Position numbers and translations under genes: made by a program
Notes under the pieces: model-generated
Seen by the model: the letters and a program-made list of their open reading frames with translations, nothing else
Told to the model about the DNA's origin: nothing
The model's database searches: none
NCBI GenBank assembly: GCA_944375715.1
Contig: CALWAP010000007.1
Span: 1 to 63,017 of the forward strand
Reading direction: 5' to 3'
Length of the DNA stretch: 63,017 bases
DNA from: an uncultured Clostridia bacterium
GTDB taxonomy: Bacteria; Bacillota; Clostridia; Oscillospirales; Butyricicoccaceae
Part shown: positions 50,055 through 58,773 of the stretch, one piece after another
Position numbering within the stretch: position 1 is the first letter of the stretch
Layout: each line of letters opens with the position of its first letter

Positions 50055-51602
50055 CTATTTTATCTTGACATTTACGCCGAGCCCTATGGCCCGGTCCTTA
50101 AGCTGCTCTATGGGGTCCTTTGGAGGCGGGGATTTTTTCTCCACCTTGACAAAGGCATATCCCACCTTTTTCCCTTCCTCTTCAAGGATGGAAAGGACAT
50201 CCTTTTTCCCGATGAAGATAAGGCCCTCCTCGGGCACCGTTATATAAAGGCCGCCGTCGCGGTTCTCGGCTCCCGCCGTGCGCAGATATGCCCTGACGGC
50301 CGAGTTCACTTTGCCGTCGATGGCTTTCCTGAGCTTTTCAAAGCCCTCTGCGTCATTTTCAGGGGGGGCGTATTCGCTTCTTTCGGCCGTGCCCTGCACT
50401 GCCTTTTCGGAAGGCCCTTCGCCCTCTGTCTCCCAGGGGGGCAGGTCATCCGGCAAATTCCCGGCTTTTTCAGCCTGCGGCCTTTCTTCAGGCGCATCTT
50501 CCGGCTCTGCCTTATATACCGCCCTTTTTTGGGGAAGCGCCATTTTTATAAGGCACATTTCACCGTCCAGCCTGCGGGCCGAGTTCCTCGTCACCCTCGA
50601 AAGGAAAAATGACAGGTCCTCCGAAAAGCCCTCCAGCCTTTTAAGAGAGCAGCTCTCCGAAAGGGCAGGCGCCAGCTCCCGCCACCTGGACATAAGGAAA
50701 TCGGTTTTTTGAGTGGCCTTGTAAAGGTAAAGGTCCCTGACAAGGGACAGAAGGTCGTCGAAAATGGAAACTATGTCCCTTCCCGCCATATAACAGGAGG
50801 TAAATCCTTCCACGGCCGCAGGTGCATCGCACCTTAAAACGGCTTTGAATATGCCCTCTATCTCCTGCTCCCTTGCAAGCCCCAGCGCCTCGGCCACCCT
50901 GTCTTTTGTGACATGGAAGCTTCCGCTCCAGGCCCTGTCCAGAAGGGAAATGCTGTCACGCATCGAGCCGTCGCCCATAACGGCCAGCATGTCGGCGGCG
51001 TCATGGTCAAGAAGGAATCCTTCCTTCTTGGCAATGTCCTCCAAAGCGGCAGCCATCAGCTCGGACGGTATCCTGCGGAAATCATACCTCTGGCAGCGGG
51101 AAAGGATCGTCTGGGGGACCTTGTGTATCTCGGTAGTGGCCAGGATGAACACCACGTGCTCAGGCGGCTCCTCCAGCGTTTTCAAAAGGGCGTTGAAGGC
51201 CCCGGGAGAAAGCATATGCACCTCGTCTATGATATAGACCCTGTATTTAAGCTCGGTGGGGGCATACATGGCCTCTTGACGAAGCTCCCTTATATTGTCA
51301 ACGCCGTTATTGGAGGCGGCATCTATCTCGGTTATATCCATGGCCGAGCCGCTTAAAACCGAGCGGCAGGCCGGACACTCGTTGCACGGGCTGCCCCCTT
51401 GGGGGTTTTGGCAGCAGATGGCCCTGGCCAATATCTTGGCGCAGGTGGTCTTGCCCGTGCCGCGGGTCCCCGTGAATATATAGGCATGGGATATCTTACC
51501 GCCCTCCACCTGCCTGGAAAGCGAGGAGGTCACGCTCTGCTGGCCTATGACCTCTGAAAAGGTGCGGGGGCGGTATTTCCTGTAAAGCGCGAGATTATCC
51601 AA
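50055..51602 (-). CDS. dnaX: DNA polymerase III subunit gamma/tau
   Basis: 515 residues from TTG 51602, after GGAGGAGG. AAA+ clamp-loader: YRPRTFSEVIGQ, Walker A GTRGTGKTTCAK, zinc site C-x8-C-x2-C-x2-C (CQNPQGGSPCNECPAC), Walker B VYIIDEVHML, sensor 1 ILATTEIHKVP and SRC in LSRCQRYDF. Central domain III around 230-360, then a Pro/Glu-rich linker and a small C-terminal domain that is shorter than E. coli tau. No slippery heptamer with frameshift signal is evident, so a single product is expected. SRP RNA lies directly upstream. Confidence 0.97.
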   Translation of the reverse strand: MDNLALYRKYRPRTFSEVIGQQSVTSSLSRQVEGGKISHAYIFTGTRGTGKTTCAKILARAICCQNPQGGSPCNECPACRSVLSGSAMDITEIDAASNNGVDNIRELRQEAMYAPTELKYRVYIIDEVHMLSPGAFNALLKTLEEPPEHVVFILATTEIHKVPQTILSRCQRYDFRRIPSELMAAALEDIAKKEGFLLDHDAADMLAVMGDGSMRDSISLLDRAWSGSFHVTKDRVAEALGLAREQEIEGIFKAVLRCDAPAAVEGFTSCYMAGRDIVSIFDDLLSLVRDLYLYKATQKTDFLMSRWRELAPALSESCSLKRLEGFSEDLSFFLSRVTRNSARRLDGEMCLIKMALPQKRAVYKAEPEDAPEERPQAEKAGNLPDDLPPWETEGEGPSEKAVQGTAERSEYAPPENDAEGFEKLRKAIDGKVNSAVRAYLRTAGAENRDGGLYITVPEEGLIFIGKKDVLSILEEEGKKVGYAFVKVEKKSPPPKDPIEQLKDRAIGLGVNVKIK

Positions 51603-51629
51603 AAAACCTCCTCCTCTCTTAAAAGATAA

Positions 51630-51923
51630 AGCGATCCTTTTTGCCGTACATTGCGCCTCGAAGGCTGTCGGATGCCCGCTTTGGCAGAAGCGGACTCAAA
51701 GCCGGTTTGCTGCGGCACACGCACCACGCCGCTTAATGCTGCTCGGTTCCCCGCCTGACATGGTTCACGGCAGTCCGTTGCGCAGGACCGGCCTCTCACA
51801 ACCCGCCTTTGCCGACAGACAGCATCCTCAAGCCCCCTCAGCGCACATTCACCCCTGCATAAAGCGGATCTCAGGCCACAGGGAACCGCTGCCTCCCCGG
51901 TTAGTACGGCAAAAAGGATCGCT
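51630..51923 (-). ncRNA. ffs: Signal recognition particle RNA, Bacillus-type long form
   Basis: The ends form a perfect 20-bp helix (51630-51649 with 51904-51923). Read on the minus strand it follows the Bacillus scRNA closely: TTTGCCGTACTAACCGGGGA at the 5' end, then AGCGGTTCCCTG and ATCCGCTTTATGCAGGG (Alu-domain stems), later GTCCTGCGCAAC, and the helix-8 core CCATGTCAGG ... GAACCGAGCAGCATTAAG that binds Ffh. Length about 290 nt with Alu domain, which arrests or slows translation in Firmicutes. Upstream of dnaX, as in B. subtilis. Mature ends are estimated from the closing helix. Confidence 0.95.
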
Positions 51924-51967
51924 CAATATTAATATTCCCGCCGAAAGCCTTTTCTTTCGGCCATAAG

Positions 51968-51996
51968 ATTATACTATATTTTTCCCATTTAATCAA
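51968..51996 (-). promoter_or_regulatory. Promoter of the SRP RNA-dnaX region
   Basis: On the minus strand TTGATT (51996-51991), 17-base spacer, TATAAT (51973-51968). Between it and the RNA lies GCCGAAAG AAAA GGCTTTCGGC (51939-51962 region), a hairpin in a leader that is presumably removed during processing. Confidence 0.8.
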
Positions 51997-52042
51997 TGCC
52001 AAAATACAGTCAAAAGACGGCCTTTTCACCCTTTTGCTCTCC

Positions 52043-52072
52043 TTGACTGAATCAGCGGGCAGGTGATATAAT
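52043..52072 (+). promoter_or_regulatory. Promoter of the methyltransferase-ecf-truA run
   Basis: TTGACT (52043-52048), 18-base spacer, TATAAT (52067-52072). Confidence 0.7.
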
Positions 52073-52118
52073 ATTTTGGATAATGTAAAGTAAGCGTTTT
52101 ACGGGAGGTCTGGCTTTA

Positions 52119-52979
52119 ATGATATGGCTTTCAACCGGATGGAAGGACTACCGCCTTTTAGACTGCGGCGGCGGCCAAAGATATGAATATTGGGGCGGCC
52201 ATTACCTTGTAAGGCCCGATCCCCAGGCCATCTGGCAGCCCGACGGCAAATGGGACCGGGTGGACGCTATATACCACCGCAGCAAAACGGGCGGCGGCTC
52301 GTGGCAGGTTTTTTCACTGCCCGAGGCCTGGAAAATAAAATACCGCTTCCTCACCTTCAACATAAAACCCATGAGCTTCAAGCATACGGGTGTTTTTCCC
52401 GAGCAGGCTTCAAATTGGGATTTTATTTACGATAAGATAAAGTCGGCAAAAAGGCCCATACGGGTCCTCAACCTTTTCGCCTATACGGGCGGCGCCACCA
52501 TGGCGGCCGCCGCTGCCGGCGCCGAGGCCTGCCATGTGGACGCCTCCAAGGGCATGGTTCAGTGGGCCAGGGAGAATATGGCCGCCAGCGGCATGGCATC
52601 GGCACCTGTGCGGTATATCGTCGATGACTGCGAAAAATTCATAAGGCGTGAAATAAAGCGCGGCAGGCGGTATGACGCCATTATAATGGACCCCCCTTCC
52701 TATGGCAGGGGCCCTTCGGGGGAGTTATGGCGCTTTGAGGAGGACATCTATGATTTCATAGACCTCTGCACGGGCGTTTTGTCCGATAATCCCCTGTTCA
52801 TGATAATCAGCTCCTATACGGCCGGAGTATCCCCGTCGGTGCCCGAATATATCCTTGGAAAAACGGTCGTAAGGCGCTTTGGCGGCAGCACAGAGTCAAA
52901 CGAGCTGGGGCTCAGGGTGGAGTCAAACGGCCTGTCCCTGCCCTGCGGCCACTGCACAAGATGGGAGGCAGGCCTTTAA
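52119..52979 (+). CDS. Class I SAM-dependent methyltransferase (RlmI/RlmK-like)
   Basis: 286 residues. SAM-binding core VLNLFAYTGGATMAAAAAGAE (motif I region), acidic end of strand 2 (HVDASKGMVQWARENM), and the base-flipping/catalytic motif MDPPSYGRGPSGE. This DPPSYG form occurs in RNA cytosine/guanine methyltransferases such as RlmI and RlmKL. No PUA domain is visible. Start ATG 52119 follows GGGAGG. Ends one base before ecfA1 (TAA then ATG), so translation is coupled to the ECF genes. Confidence 0.85.
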   Translation: MIWLSTGWKDYRLLDCGGGQRYEYWGGHYLVRPDPQAIWQPDGKWDRVDAIYHRSKTGGGSWQVFSLPEAWKIKYRFLTFNIKPMSFKHTGVFPEQASNWDFIYDKIKSAKRPIRVLNLFAYTGGATMAAAAAGAEACHVDASKGMVQWARENMAASGMASAPVRYIVDDCEKFIRREIKRGRRYDAIIMDPPSYGRGPSGELWRFEEDIYDFIDLCTGVLSDNPLFMIISSYTAGVSPSVPEYILGKTVVRRFGGSTESNELGLRVESNGLSLPCGHCTRWEAGL

Positions 52980-53834
52980 ATGAGAAGCATCGTCTCCGCA
53001 GAGGACATTTCATACACCTATCCCCAGGATGAAAACCAGGCCTCCCCGGCCGCTTTGGAGCATGTCGATATAAAGATCGAAAAGGGTGAGTTCGTCGCCG
53101 TTTTGGGCCATAACGGCAGCGGCAAGTCGACCTTCGCCAAACATCTAAACGCCATTTTGCTGCCATCGGGCGGCGCCGTTTATATAGACAATATGGACAC
53201 CCGCGACCAAAGCCTGCTGCTGGCTATCAGGTCAAGATGCGGAATGGTATTCCAGAACCCCGACAACCAGCTGGTGGCCACTGTCGTCGATGAGGATGTG
53301 GCCTTTGCCCCCGAAAATATGGGACTTCCCCCCGAGGAGATACGGCGCAGGGTCGATGCCTGCCTGGAAACCGTGGGCATGACCGAGTACCGCGACCGCG
53401 CCCCCCATATGCTTTCGGGAGGCCAGAAGCAGCGCATAGCCATTGCCGGCGTATTGGCCATGGAACCTTCCATTTTGGTAATGGACGAGCCTACCGCCAT
53501 GCTGGATCCTTCGGGAAGGCGGGAGGTCATGTCTGCCGTCTTAAAGCTCAACCGTGAAAAAGGCATCACCGTCGTCCTTATAACCCATCATATGGACGAA
53601 GCAGCCATGGCCCAGAGGGTAATCGTCATGAGCCGGGGCAAGGTGGCTTTGGAGGGCACGCCAAAAGAGGTATTTTCAAAGGTTGATGAGATAAAATCCC
53701 TGTCCCTCCTGCCTCCCCAGACGGTGGAGCTTTTGTGGCGGCTTGACAAAAAGGGGTACAGCCTGCCGCTGGACAGGCTGTCGGTATCCGAGTGCGCCGA
53801 CACTTTGGAGGCCTTTTTGAAGGCAAAGGATTAA
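52980..53834 (+). CDS. ecfA1: Energy-coupling factor transporter ATPase 1
   Basis: 284 residues. Walker A GHNGSGKST, Q-loop FQNPDNQ, signature LSGGQKQR, Walker B ILVMDEPTAMLD, switch ITHHMDE. Pairs with EcfA2 and EcfT to power uptake of vitamins via separate S components. The FQNPDNQ Q-helix form is typical of EcfA1. Immediately follows the methyltransferase gene. Confidence 0.95.
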   Translation: MRSIVSAEDISYTYPQDENQASPAALEHVDIKIEKGEFVAVLGHNGSGKSTFAKHLNAILLPSGGAVYIDNMDTRDQSLLLAIRSRCGMVFQNPDNQLVATVVDEDVAFAPENMGLPPEEIRRRVDACLETVGMTEYRDRAPHMLSGGQKQRIAIAGVLAMEPSILVMDEPTAMLDPSGRREVMSAVLKLNREKGITVVLITHHMDEAAMAQRVIVMSRGKVALEGTPKEVFSKVDEIKSLSLLPPQTVELLWRLDKKGYSLPLDRLSVSECADTLEAFLKAKD

Positions 53835-53898
53835 ACTTTAAGTTGCTTTATTATTGATTATTACCATTTGTATTCGCTTTTTAAGGAGATGAACGCCA

Positions 53899-54762
53899 TT
53901 GGCTCCCCTTCTGACCGCCGAGGACCTGACATATATTTACTCTCCCGGCACGCCTTTTGAGAAGGCGGCCATAAAGGACATATCCTTTTCGATATCCAAG
54001 GGGGAGTTCATAGGGCTTATCGGCCACACGGGAAGCGGCAAATCGACCCTGGTCCAGCATCTCAACGGCCTTTTGAAGCCCAGCTCGGGCCGGGTGCTTT
54101 TGGACGGGGAGGATATAAACGCCTCCAAGGAGGCCTCTCGCAGGGCCAGGTTCCGTGTGGGCCTGGTCTTTCAGTATCCGGAATACCAGCTTTTTGAGGA
54201 AACGGTATTCAGGGATATAGCCTTCGGCCCCAAAAACATGGGGCTTTCCGAAAATGAGATAAAATCCCGCGTGCGCGAGGCGGCGGCCCAGGTGGGGCTT
54301 GACGAGCGCTCGCTGGAGCTTTCGCCCTTCGAGCTTTCTGGCGGGCAGAAAAGGCGCGCCGCGCTGGCCGGCGTATTTGCCATGAGGCCCGAACTCCTGG
54401 TCCTGGACGAACCCATGGCGGGGCTGGACCCCGTGGGCAGGGAGGAGATCCTTGCCTGCATAGAGAGCTTCAGGGAAAGCACAGGCTCGGCCATTTTATT
54501 TGTAACCCACAGCATGGAGGACGCCGCCAGGGTTTCCGACAGGCTGATAGTTTTGAAGGACGGGGCGGTGCTGACCCAGGGAAATCCCAGGGAGGTCTTT
54601 TCCCAAAGCGCAGAGCTTATGAAGGCGGGGCTCGATGTACCCCAGGTAACACGGCTGTTTATGGAGCTCGCCTCCCGCGGCATACCCCTTTCCCCCTCGG
54701 TTTACACGGTGGAAAGCGCCCTTGAGGAGATCATACGGCTCAAGGAGGGCGGACAATGCTGA
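53899..54762 (+). CDS. ecfA2: Energy-coupling factor transporter ATPase 2
   Basis: 287 residues from TTG 53899, after AAGGAG. Walker A GHTGSGKST, Q-loop FQYPEYQLFEE (the Tyr-rich form seen in EcfA2), signature LSGGQKRR, Walker B LLVLDEPMAGLD, switch VTHSMED. 64 bases after ecfA1 and overlapping ecfT by seven bases. Confidence 0.95.
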   Translation: MAPLLTAEDLTYIYSPGTPFEKAAIKDISFSISKGEFIGLIGHTGSGKSTLVQHLNGLLKPSSGRVLLDGEDINASKEASRRARFRVGLVFQYPEYQLFEETVFRDIAFGPKNMGLSENEIKSRVREAAAQVGLDERSLELSPFELSGGQKRRAALAGVFAMRPELLVLDEPMAGLDPVGREEILACIESFRESTGSAILFVTHSMEDAARVSDRLIVLKDGAVLTQGNPREVFSQSAELMKAGLDVPQVTRLFMELASRGIPLSPSVYTVESALEEIIRLKEGGQC

Positions 54763-55562
54763 AGGACATAACCTTAGGGCAGTTTTTCCCGGGTAAAAGC
54801 GCAATTCACAGGCTTGACCCCAGGACCAAGATAATATGCGTCATGGCGTTTGTCGTTTCGATTTTCGTATCCTCATCCTTCCTGGGCTACGGGATCTCCT
54901 TTGCCTTTTTGGGCGTATGCATAAAGATATCGGGGATCTCGCCAAAAACGGTGCTCAAGAGCCTTAAACCCCTTATATTCATACTGATATTCACGGGCAT
55001 TCTCAATATGCTCTACACCCCCGGCCGGGAGCTGGCTTCATTTTGGATATTCACGATAACGGCCGAGGGCATACGGAACGCCGTTTTCATGATACTGAGG
55101 ATAGTGCTGCTTATCGCCTCGACCTCAATGCTGACCTACACCACATCGCCCATAGCACTGACCGACGCTTTGGAGCGGCTTTTATCGCCCCTGAAAAAAC
55201 TGAAGGTGCCGGTGCACGAATTTGCCATGATGATGACCATAGCCCTGCGCTTTATTCCCACCCTTATCGAAGAGACCGACAAGATAATGTCGGCCCAGAA
55301 GGCCAGGGGGGCCGATTTCGACTCGGGAAGCCTTATGGACAGGGCAAAGGCTTTGGTTCCGATACTTGTTCCGCTGTTTGTTTCTGCCTTCAGGCGGGCC
55401 GATGAGCTGGCTACTGCCATGGAGTGCAGGCTTTACCACGGCGGCGAAGGCCGCACAAGGCTTAATACCACCGTCATGACCTCTCTTGATTTCCGGGCGT
55501 TTGTGCTGGTGGGGCTTATATGCCTTGCCTCCTGCCTTTCGGGAAGGGTCGTGAGTTTTTGA
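54756..55562 (+). CDS. ecfT: Energy-coupling factor transmembrane protein EcfT
   Basis: 268 residues with about five membrane helices; RLDPRTKIICVMAF opening and the coupling-helix Ala-Arg-Gly (MSAQKARGADF) that docks into the ATPases. No S-component gene is near, so this is a shared (group II) ECF module. Its stop overlaps the truA start (TTGA). Confidence 0.95.
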   Translation: MLKDITLGQFFPGKSAIHRLDPRTKIICVMAFVVSIFVSSSFLGYGISFAFLGVCIKISGISPKTVLKSLKPLIFILIFTGILNMLYTPGRELASFWIFTITAEGIRNAVFMILRIVLLIASTSMLTYTTSPIALTDALERLLSPLKKLKVPVHEFAMMMTIALRFIPTLIEETDKIMSAQKARGADFDSGSLMDRAKALVPILVPLFVSAFRRADELATAMECRLYHGGEGRTRLNTTVMTSLDFRAFVLVGLICLASCLSGRVVSF

Positions 55563-56326
55563 AAAAAGCCCTTATACTTTCCTATCTGGGCACGGCCTAC
55601 CATGGCTGGCAGCGCCAGAAAAACGGCATGACCATCCAGCAGAAGCTGGAGGAGGCCATCGAGTCGGTCTGTAAAGTCAAAACTCCCCTTTCGGGCTGCG
55701 GCCGCACCGACGCCGGCGTCCACGCCGAGGTCTATGTGGCCAGCGCCTTTATCGACACGGGCATACCCGACGAAAAGCTGCCCTACGCTTTGAATACGGC
55801 GCTGCCCGACGACATATCGGTCAAAAGGGCCGTCACCGTGCCCGATGATTTTGACGCGCGGTTTTCCTGCAAGAGCAAGGAGTATACCTACCGCATTTTA
55901 AACGCCCCTTTCCGCGACCCATTCCTTTCGGACAGGGCCTATTTCTACCCCAAGAAGCTGGACGCGGGGGCGATGCAAAAGGCGGCCCGGTTTTTTGTGG
56001 GCAAACACGATTTTTCGGCCGTTCGCTCCCTGGGCACCCCTGTGCGCTCGCCTGTCAGAACGATATATTACCTTACGGTGGAGAAAAAAGGGGATATTAT
56101 TGAAATCAAGGCCTGCGCAGACGGCTTTTTATACAACATGGTCAGGGCGATATCGGGCACCCTTGTGTTCTGCGGCTGCGGCAAAATAGACCCCCTTAGC
56201 ATACCCGAGATACTCGCTTCCCGCGACAGGGAAAGGGGCGGGCCCACGGCGCCGGCCTGCGGCCTTTACCTGACGGCTTTAAGCTACGGCATGGAGAATA
56301 TTGATGTCAACTCAGTCAAAAAATAA
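55559..56326 (+). CDS. truA: tRNA pseudouridine(38-40) synthase
   Basis: 255 residues from TTG 55559, which overlaps the ecfT stop by four bases. YLGTAYHGWQRQ opening, catalytic D51 in GCGRTDAGVHAEV, FSCKSKEYTYRILNA and FLYNMVRAISGTL late in the protein. Converts uridines 38-40 of tRNA anticodon stems to pseudouridine. The ecf-truA order is the usual one in Firmicutes, but here it is not preceded by rplQ or followed by rplM-rpsI. Confidence 0.96.
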   Translation: MKKALILSYLGTAYHGWQRQKNGMTIQQKLEEAIESVCKVKTPLSGCGRTDAGVHAEVYVASAFIDTGIPDEKLPYALNTALPDDISVKRAVTVPDDFDARFSCKSKEYTYRILNAPFRDPFLSDRAYFYPKKLDAGAMQKAARFFVGKHDFSAVRSLGTPVRSPVRTIYYLTVEKKGDIIEIKACADGFLYNMVRAISGTLVFCGCGKIDPLSIPEILASRDRERGGPTAPACGLYLTALSYGMENIDVNSVKK

Positions 56327-57500
56327 GATAACCCTTTTCAAAGAGGACCGCCGGCTTTTATACCTTTCGGCCATACGCTCTGTTTGCGCCGCCGGGATAA
56401 TCGCCACGATAGTCTTCTCCCTTTTCGCCTACCGCGACGACCTCAACATAGCCAATATAAAAAGAATAATCTCATACATGGAGCATATGAGTTTTAAGGG
56501 CAGCCCTACCGACACCTTCGAGTTCGAAACAGGCCTGGAAACGGTGTGCATCCCCTTTGATGTGGGCCTCGCCACCTGCTCGGGCGGGAGCTTCCGTTTT
56601 ATTCCTCCGTTTGAGGGCTCGGACTTTTCCTACCAGATAAAATACTCCGCCCCCTATATGCGCGCAAGCTCCGATTCGGTCTTTGTATACGATCTGGGAG
56701 GGACGGGCATATCCTGCCTGAACAGCTATTCATTAAAAAGCCGGATAACCCTGGAATCGAAAATAATATCCTTCACCTGCAACCTTTCTTCCCAAAGCGC
56801 CGTCATTACCGATGAAGCCGGATACCGCACCGCCCTGACGGTTTTTGACAAAAAGCTCAACGAGGTTTACAAATGGCAGACCTCCGAGCATTTCGCCTTC
56901 CTGCCGGCATTGTCCCCAAACGGCAAAACGGCCGCTGTGTGCTGTGTCGGGCAGCGGGAGGGTTCGCCGTATTTTTATATCAAATACCTGCCCACCGACG
57001 GCTCTGAACCCTCGGTCACGATAGACCTGGGGGAAAGCAGGGTCTATTCCATAGAGTATATGCCCGGCGGCGACCTTTCGGTCCTTTGCGGCGGCGGCTT
57101 TTATATATATGACGATAAGGGCGGGCTTGTAAACGGCTTTGCCTTTTCCGACGGCTCCCTTAATTCCTTCCGCTGCGACCTGGAAAACGGCCTTACAGCC
57201 ATTTCCCTCAAGGGCGAGATGGGGGACAGCTCCCGCATAGTCGTGATAAACGATGAGGCCGAGGCCGTTTACGACGGGAATTTCAGCGGCGATGTCAGAT
57301 ACCTTGATATTTCAAACGGAGTATTGGCTCTGCTTTCAGGCAAGGAGGTATGCCGCATCGACCTTGAAGGGGGAGAATGCCTTAAAAAAGAGCTTTCCGG
57401 CGTCAGAGACATAGTCATAACGGGCGACGGCCGCGTGACGGCGGTATATAACGACTTCGCCCAAACCGTCGAGTTTGACCAAGGAGACGAAAATGAATAA
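56304..57500 (+). CDS. DUF5711-like membrane-anchored beta-propeller protein
   Basis: 398 residues from ATG 56304 after TGGAGAATATTG, overlapping truA by 23 bases. One N-terminal membrane helix (about 21-45, LSAIRSVCAAGIIATIVFSLFAY in part), then a repetitive beta-strand extracellular domain with blade-like repeats (e.g. YDLGGTGISCLNS, ITDEAGYRTALTVFD, YIYDDKGGLVNGF). Matches the DUF5711 family of clostridia. Role unknown, possibly cell-surface or sporulation-related. Confidence 0.75.
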   Translation: MSTQSKNKITLFKEDRRLLYLSAIRSVCAAGIIATIVFSLFAYRDDLNIANIKRIISYMEHMSFKGSPTDTFEFETGLETVCIPFDVGLATCSGGSFRFIPPFEGSDFSYQIKYSAPYMRASSDSVFVYDLGGTGISCLNSYSLKSRITLESKIISFTCNLSSQSAVITDEAGYRTALTVFDKKLNEVYKWQTSEHFAFLPALSPNGKTAAVCCVGQREGSPYFYIKYLPTDGSEPSVTIDLGESRVYSIEYMPGGDLSVLCGGGFYIYDDKGGLVNGFAFSDGSLNSFRCDLENGLTAISLKGEMGDSSRIVVINDEAEAVYDGNFSGDVRYLDISNGVLALLSGKEVCRIDLEGGECLKKELSGVRDIVITGDGRVTAVYNDFAQTVEFDQGDENE

Positions 57501-58170
57501 CCCATATATCTTTGATATTGCCTTCGGGCTTCTGATCCTCTTTATGATCTATCTGGGACGCAGCAAGGGCGCTTTCCGGGTGATAGCCGGGCTCTTCGGC
57601 ACCCTGGCCGCCTTTATAGGGGCAAAAGCACTGAGTCCCGCAGTGACTCCTTTTGTATCCGGCATTATGGCGCCGTTTGCCGAAAGCTCGGTCAGTTCGG
57701 CTGCCGAAAGCCTGGGGCTTTCGGACCTGATGGGCCTTTCGGCTTCAGAATGGGCGGCCGAAAGCTCGGCCATAGAATCTCTTTCAGCCATAGCTGAAAA
57801 GGCAGGTATCTCCCTGGGCTTTGACTCTTTAAGCCAGGCTGCAGACCCATCGGCCACGGCAGGAAGCCTTCTGACCGATGCCTTTTTGGAAAAAACAGCT
57901 CCTCTTTTGACCTTTATACTGCTGTTTTTCCTTATAAAGCTGGCCATAAACATCGTGTGCCGCCTTATCAGCCTTGACCTTCCGATAATCGGCGCGCTCA
58001 ATCACATGGCAGGCGGGCTTCTGGGCCTGTTGGGCGGCGCAGTTCTGGTCATGGCCCTGTGCGCCGGGATATATGCCTTCGGCAGTGCGGAGGAAACCGG
58101 CCTTACCTCCTACATACTGCTTTCAAAAAGCTTTACCGGCAGGCTTTTATGGCCTATAATACATTATTAG
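57493..58170 (+). CDS. CvpA-like membrane protein
   Basis: 225 residues from ATG 57493 after CAAGGAGACG, overlapping the previous gene by eight bases. Four hydrophobic segments; RSKGAFRVIAGLFGTLAAFIGA near the start and LINMVCRLISLDLPIIGALNHMAGGLLGLLGGA-like end region (IIGALNHMAGGLLG) are the CvpA signature. CvpA proteins are poorly understood; in E. coli it is needed for colicin V production and bile-salt tolerance. The middle (about 65-130) is Ser/Ala-rich. Confidence 0.8.
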   Translation: MNNPYIFDIAFGLLILFMIYLGRSKGAFRVIAGLFGTLAAFIGAKALSPAVTPFVSGIMAPFAESSVSSAAESLGLSDLMGLSASEWAAESSAIESLSAIAEKAGISLGFDSLSQAADPSATAGSLLTDAFLEKTAPLLTFILLFFLIKLAINIVCRLISLDLPIIGALNHMAGGLLGLLGGAVLVMALCAGIYAFGSAEETGLTSYILLSKSFTGRLLWPIIHY

Positions 58171-58239
58171 TATATTATTAACACCGCGTACACAAAATCA
58201 TGATATTATGATTCCAAGCGGCGAAAAAGGAGTGGCGGC

Positions 58240-58773
58240 ATGAATATACCCAACGCGCTTTCGATAATGAGGCTTATACTCGTTCCCGTTTTCGTCAGGG
58301 TGTTTTTTTCCGGCATGCCCTATGCCAAGGCGGCGGCCGCGGGGATATTCCTGCTGGCAGGGCTGACCGACATGCTTGACGGCAGGCTGGCCCGCAAATA
58401 CAACCAGATAACAGTGCTTGGCAAGATACTTGACCCGCTGGCCGACAAGCTGATGGTGGCCTCGGCTTTGATGTCCCTGTGCCTTGCGGGCATGATACCG
58501 CCTTTGTTTGCGTATATCTATGTCATCAAGGAAAGCATACAGATAATAGGCAGTTCGCTCCTTTACAAACGCCTTAAAGACATGCCGCCTTCCAACATCT
58601 GGGGCAAGGCGGCCACCTTTTCGATATATGCCGCCGTCACGCTGACAATGCTTGTAACAATACCCAAAGCGGCGATATGGTTCCTTTACGGCTGCTGCAC
58701 CCTCTTGGTGCTGGGAGCCTTTTCGTCCTACATAACGGTCGGCATCCGACTTTTTAAGGAGAGCATAAAATGA
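58240..58773 (+). CDS. pgsA: CDP-diacylglycerol-glycerol-3-phosphate 3-phosphatidyltransferase
   Basis: 177 residues with the full CDP-alcohol phosphotransferase motif D-x2-D-G-x2-A-R-x8-G-x3-D-x3-D (LTDMLDGRLARKYNQITVLGKILDPLADK, key residues only). Four to five membrane helices. Makes phosphatidylglycerol phosphate. ATG 58240 follows AAGGAG. Overlaps the next start (ATGA). Confidence 0.95.
   Translation: MNIPNALSIMRLILVPVFVRVFFSGMPYAKAAAAGIFLLAGLTDMLDGRLARKYNQITVLGKILDPLADKLMVASALMSLCLAGMIPPLFAYIYVIKESIQIIGSSLLYKRLKDMPPSNIWGKAATFSIYAAVTLTMLVTIPKAAIWFLYGCCTLLVLGAFSSYITVGIRLFKESIK

Noticed and set aside
50055..51602. Programmed frameshift in dnaX to make a short gamma form
   Set aside because: No slippery A-tract with downstream structure in the middle of the gene; the only A-run is near the 3' end.
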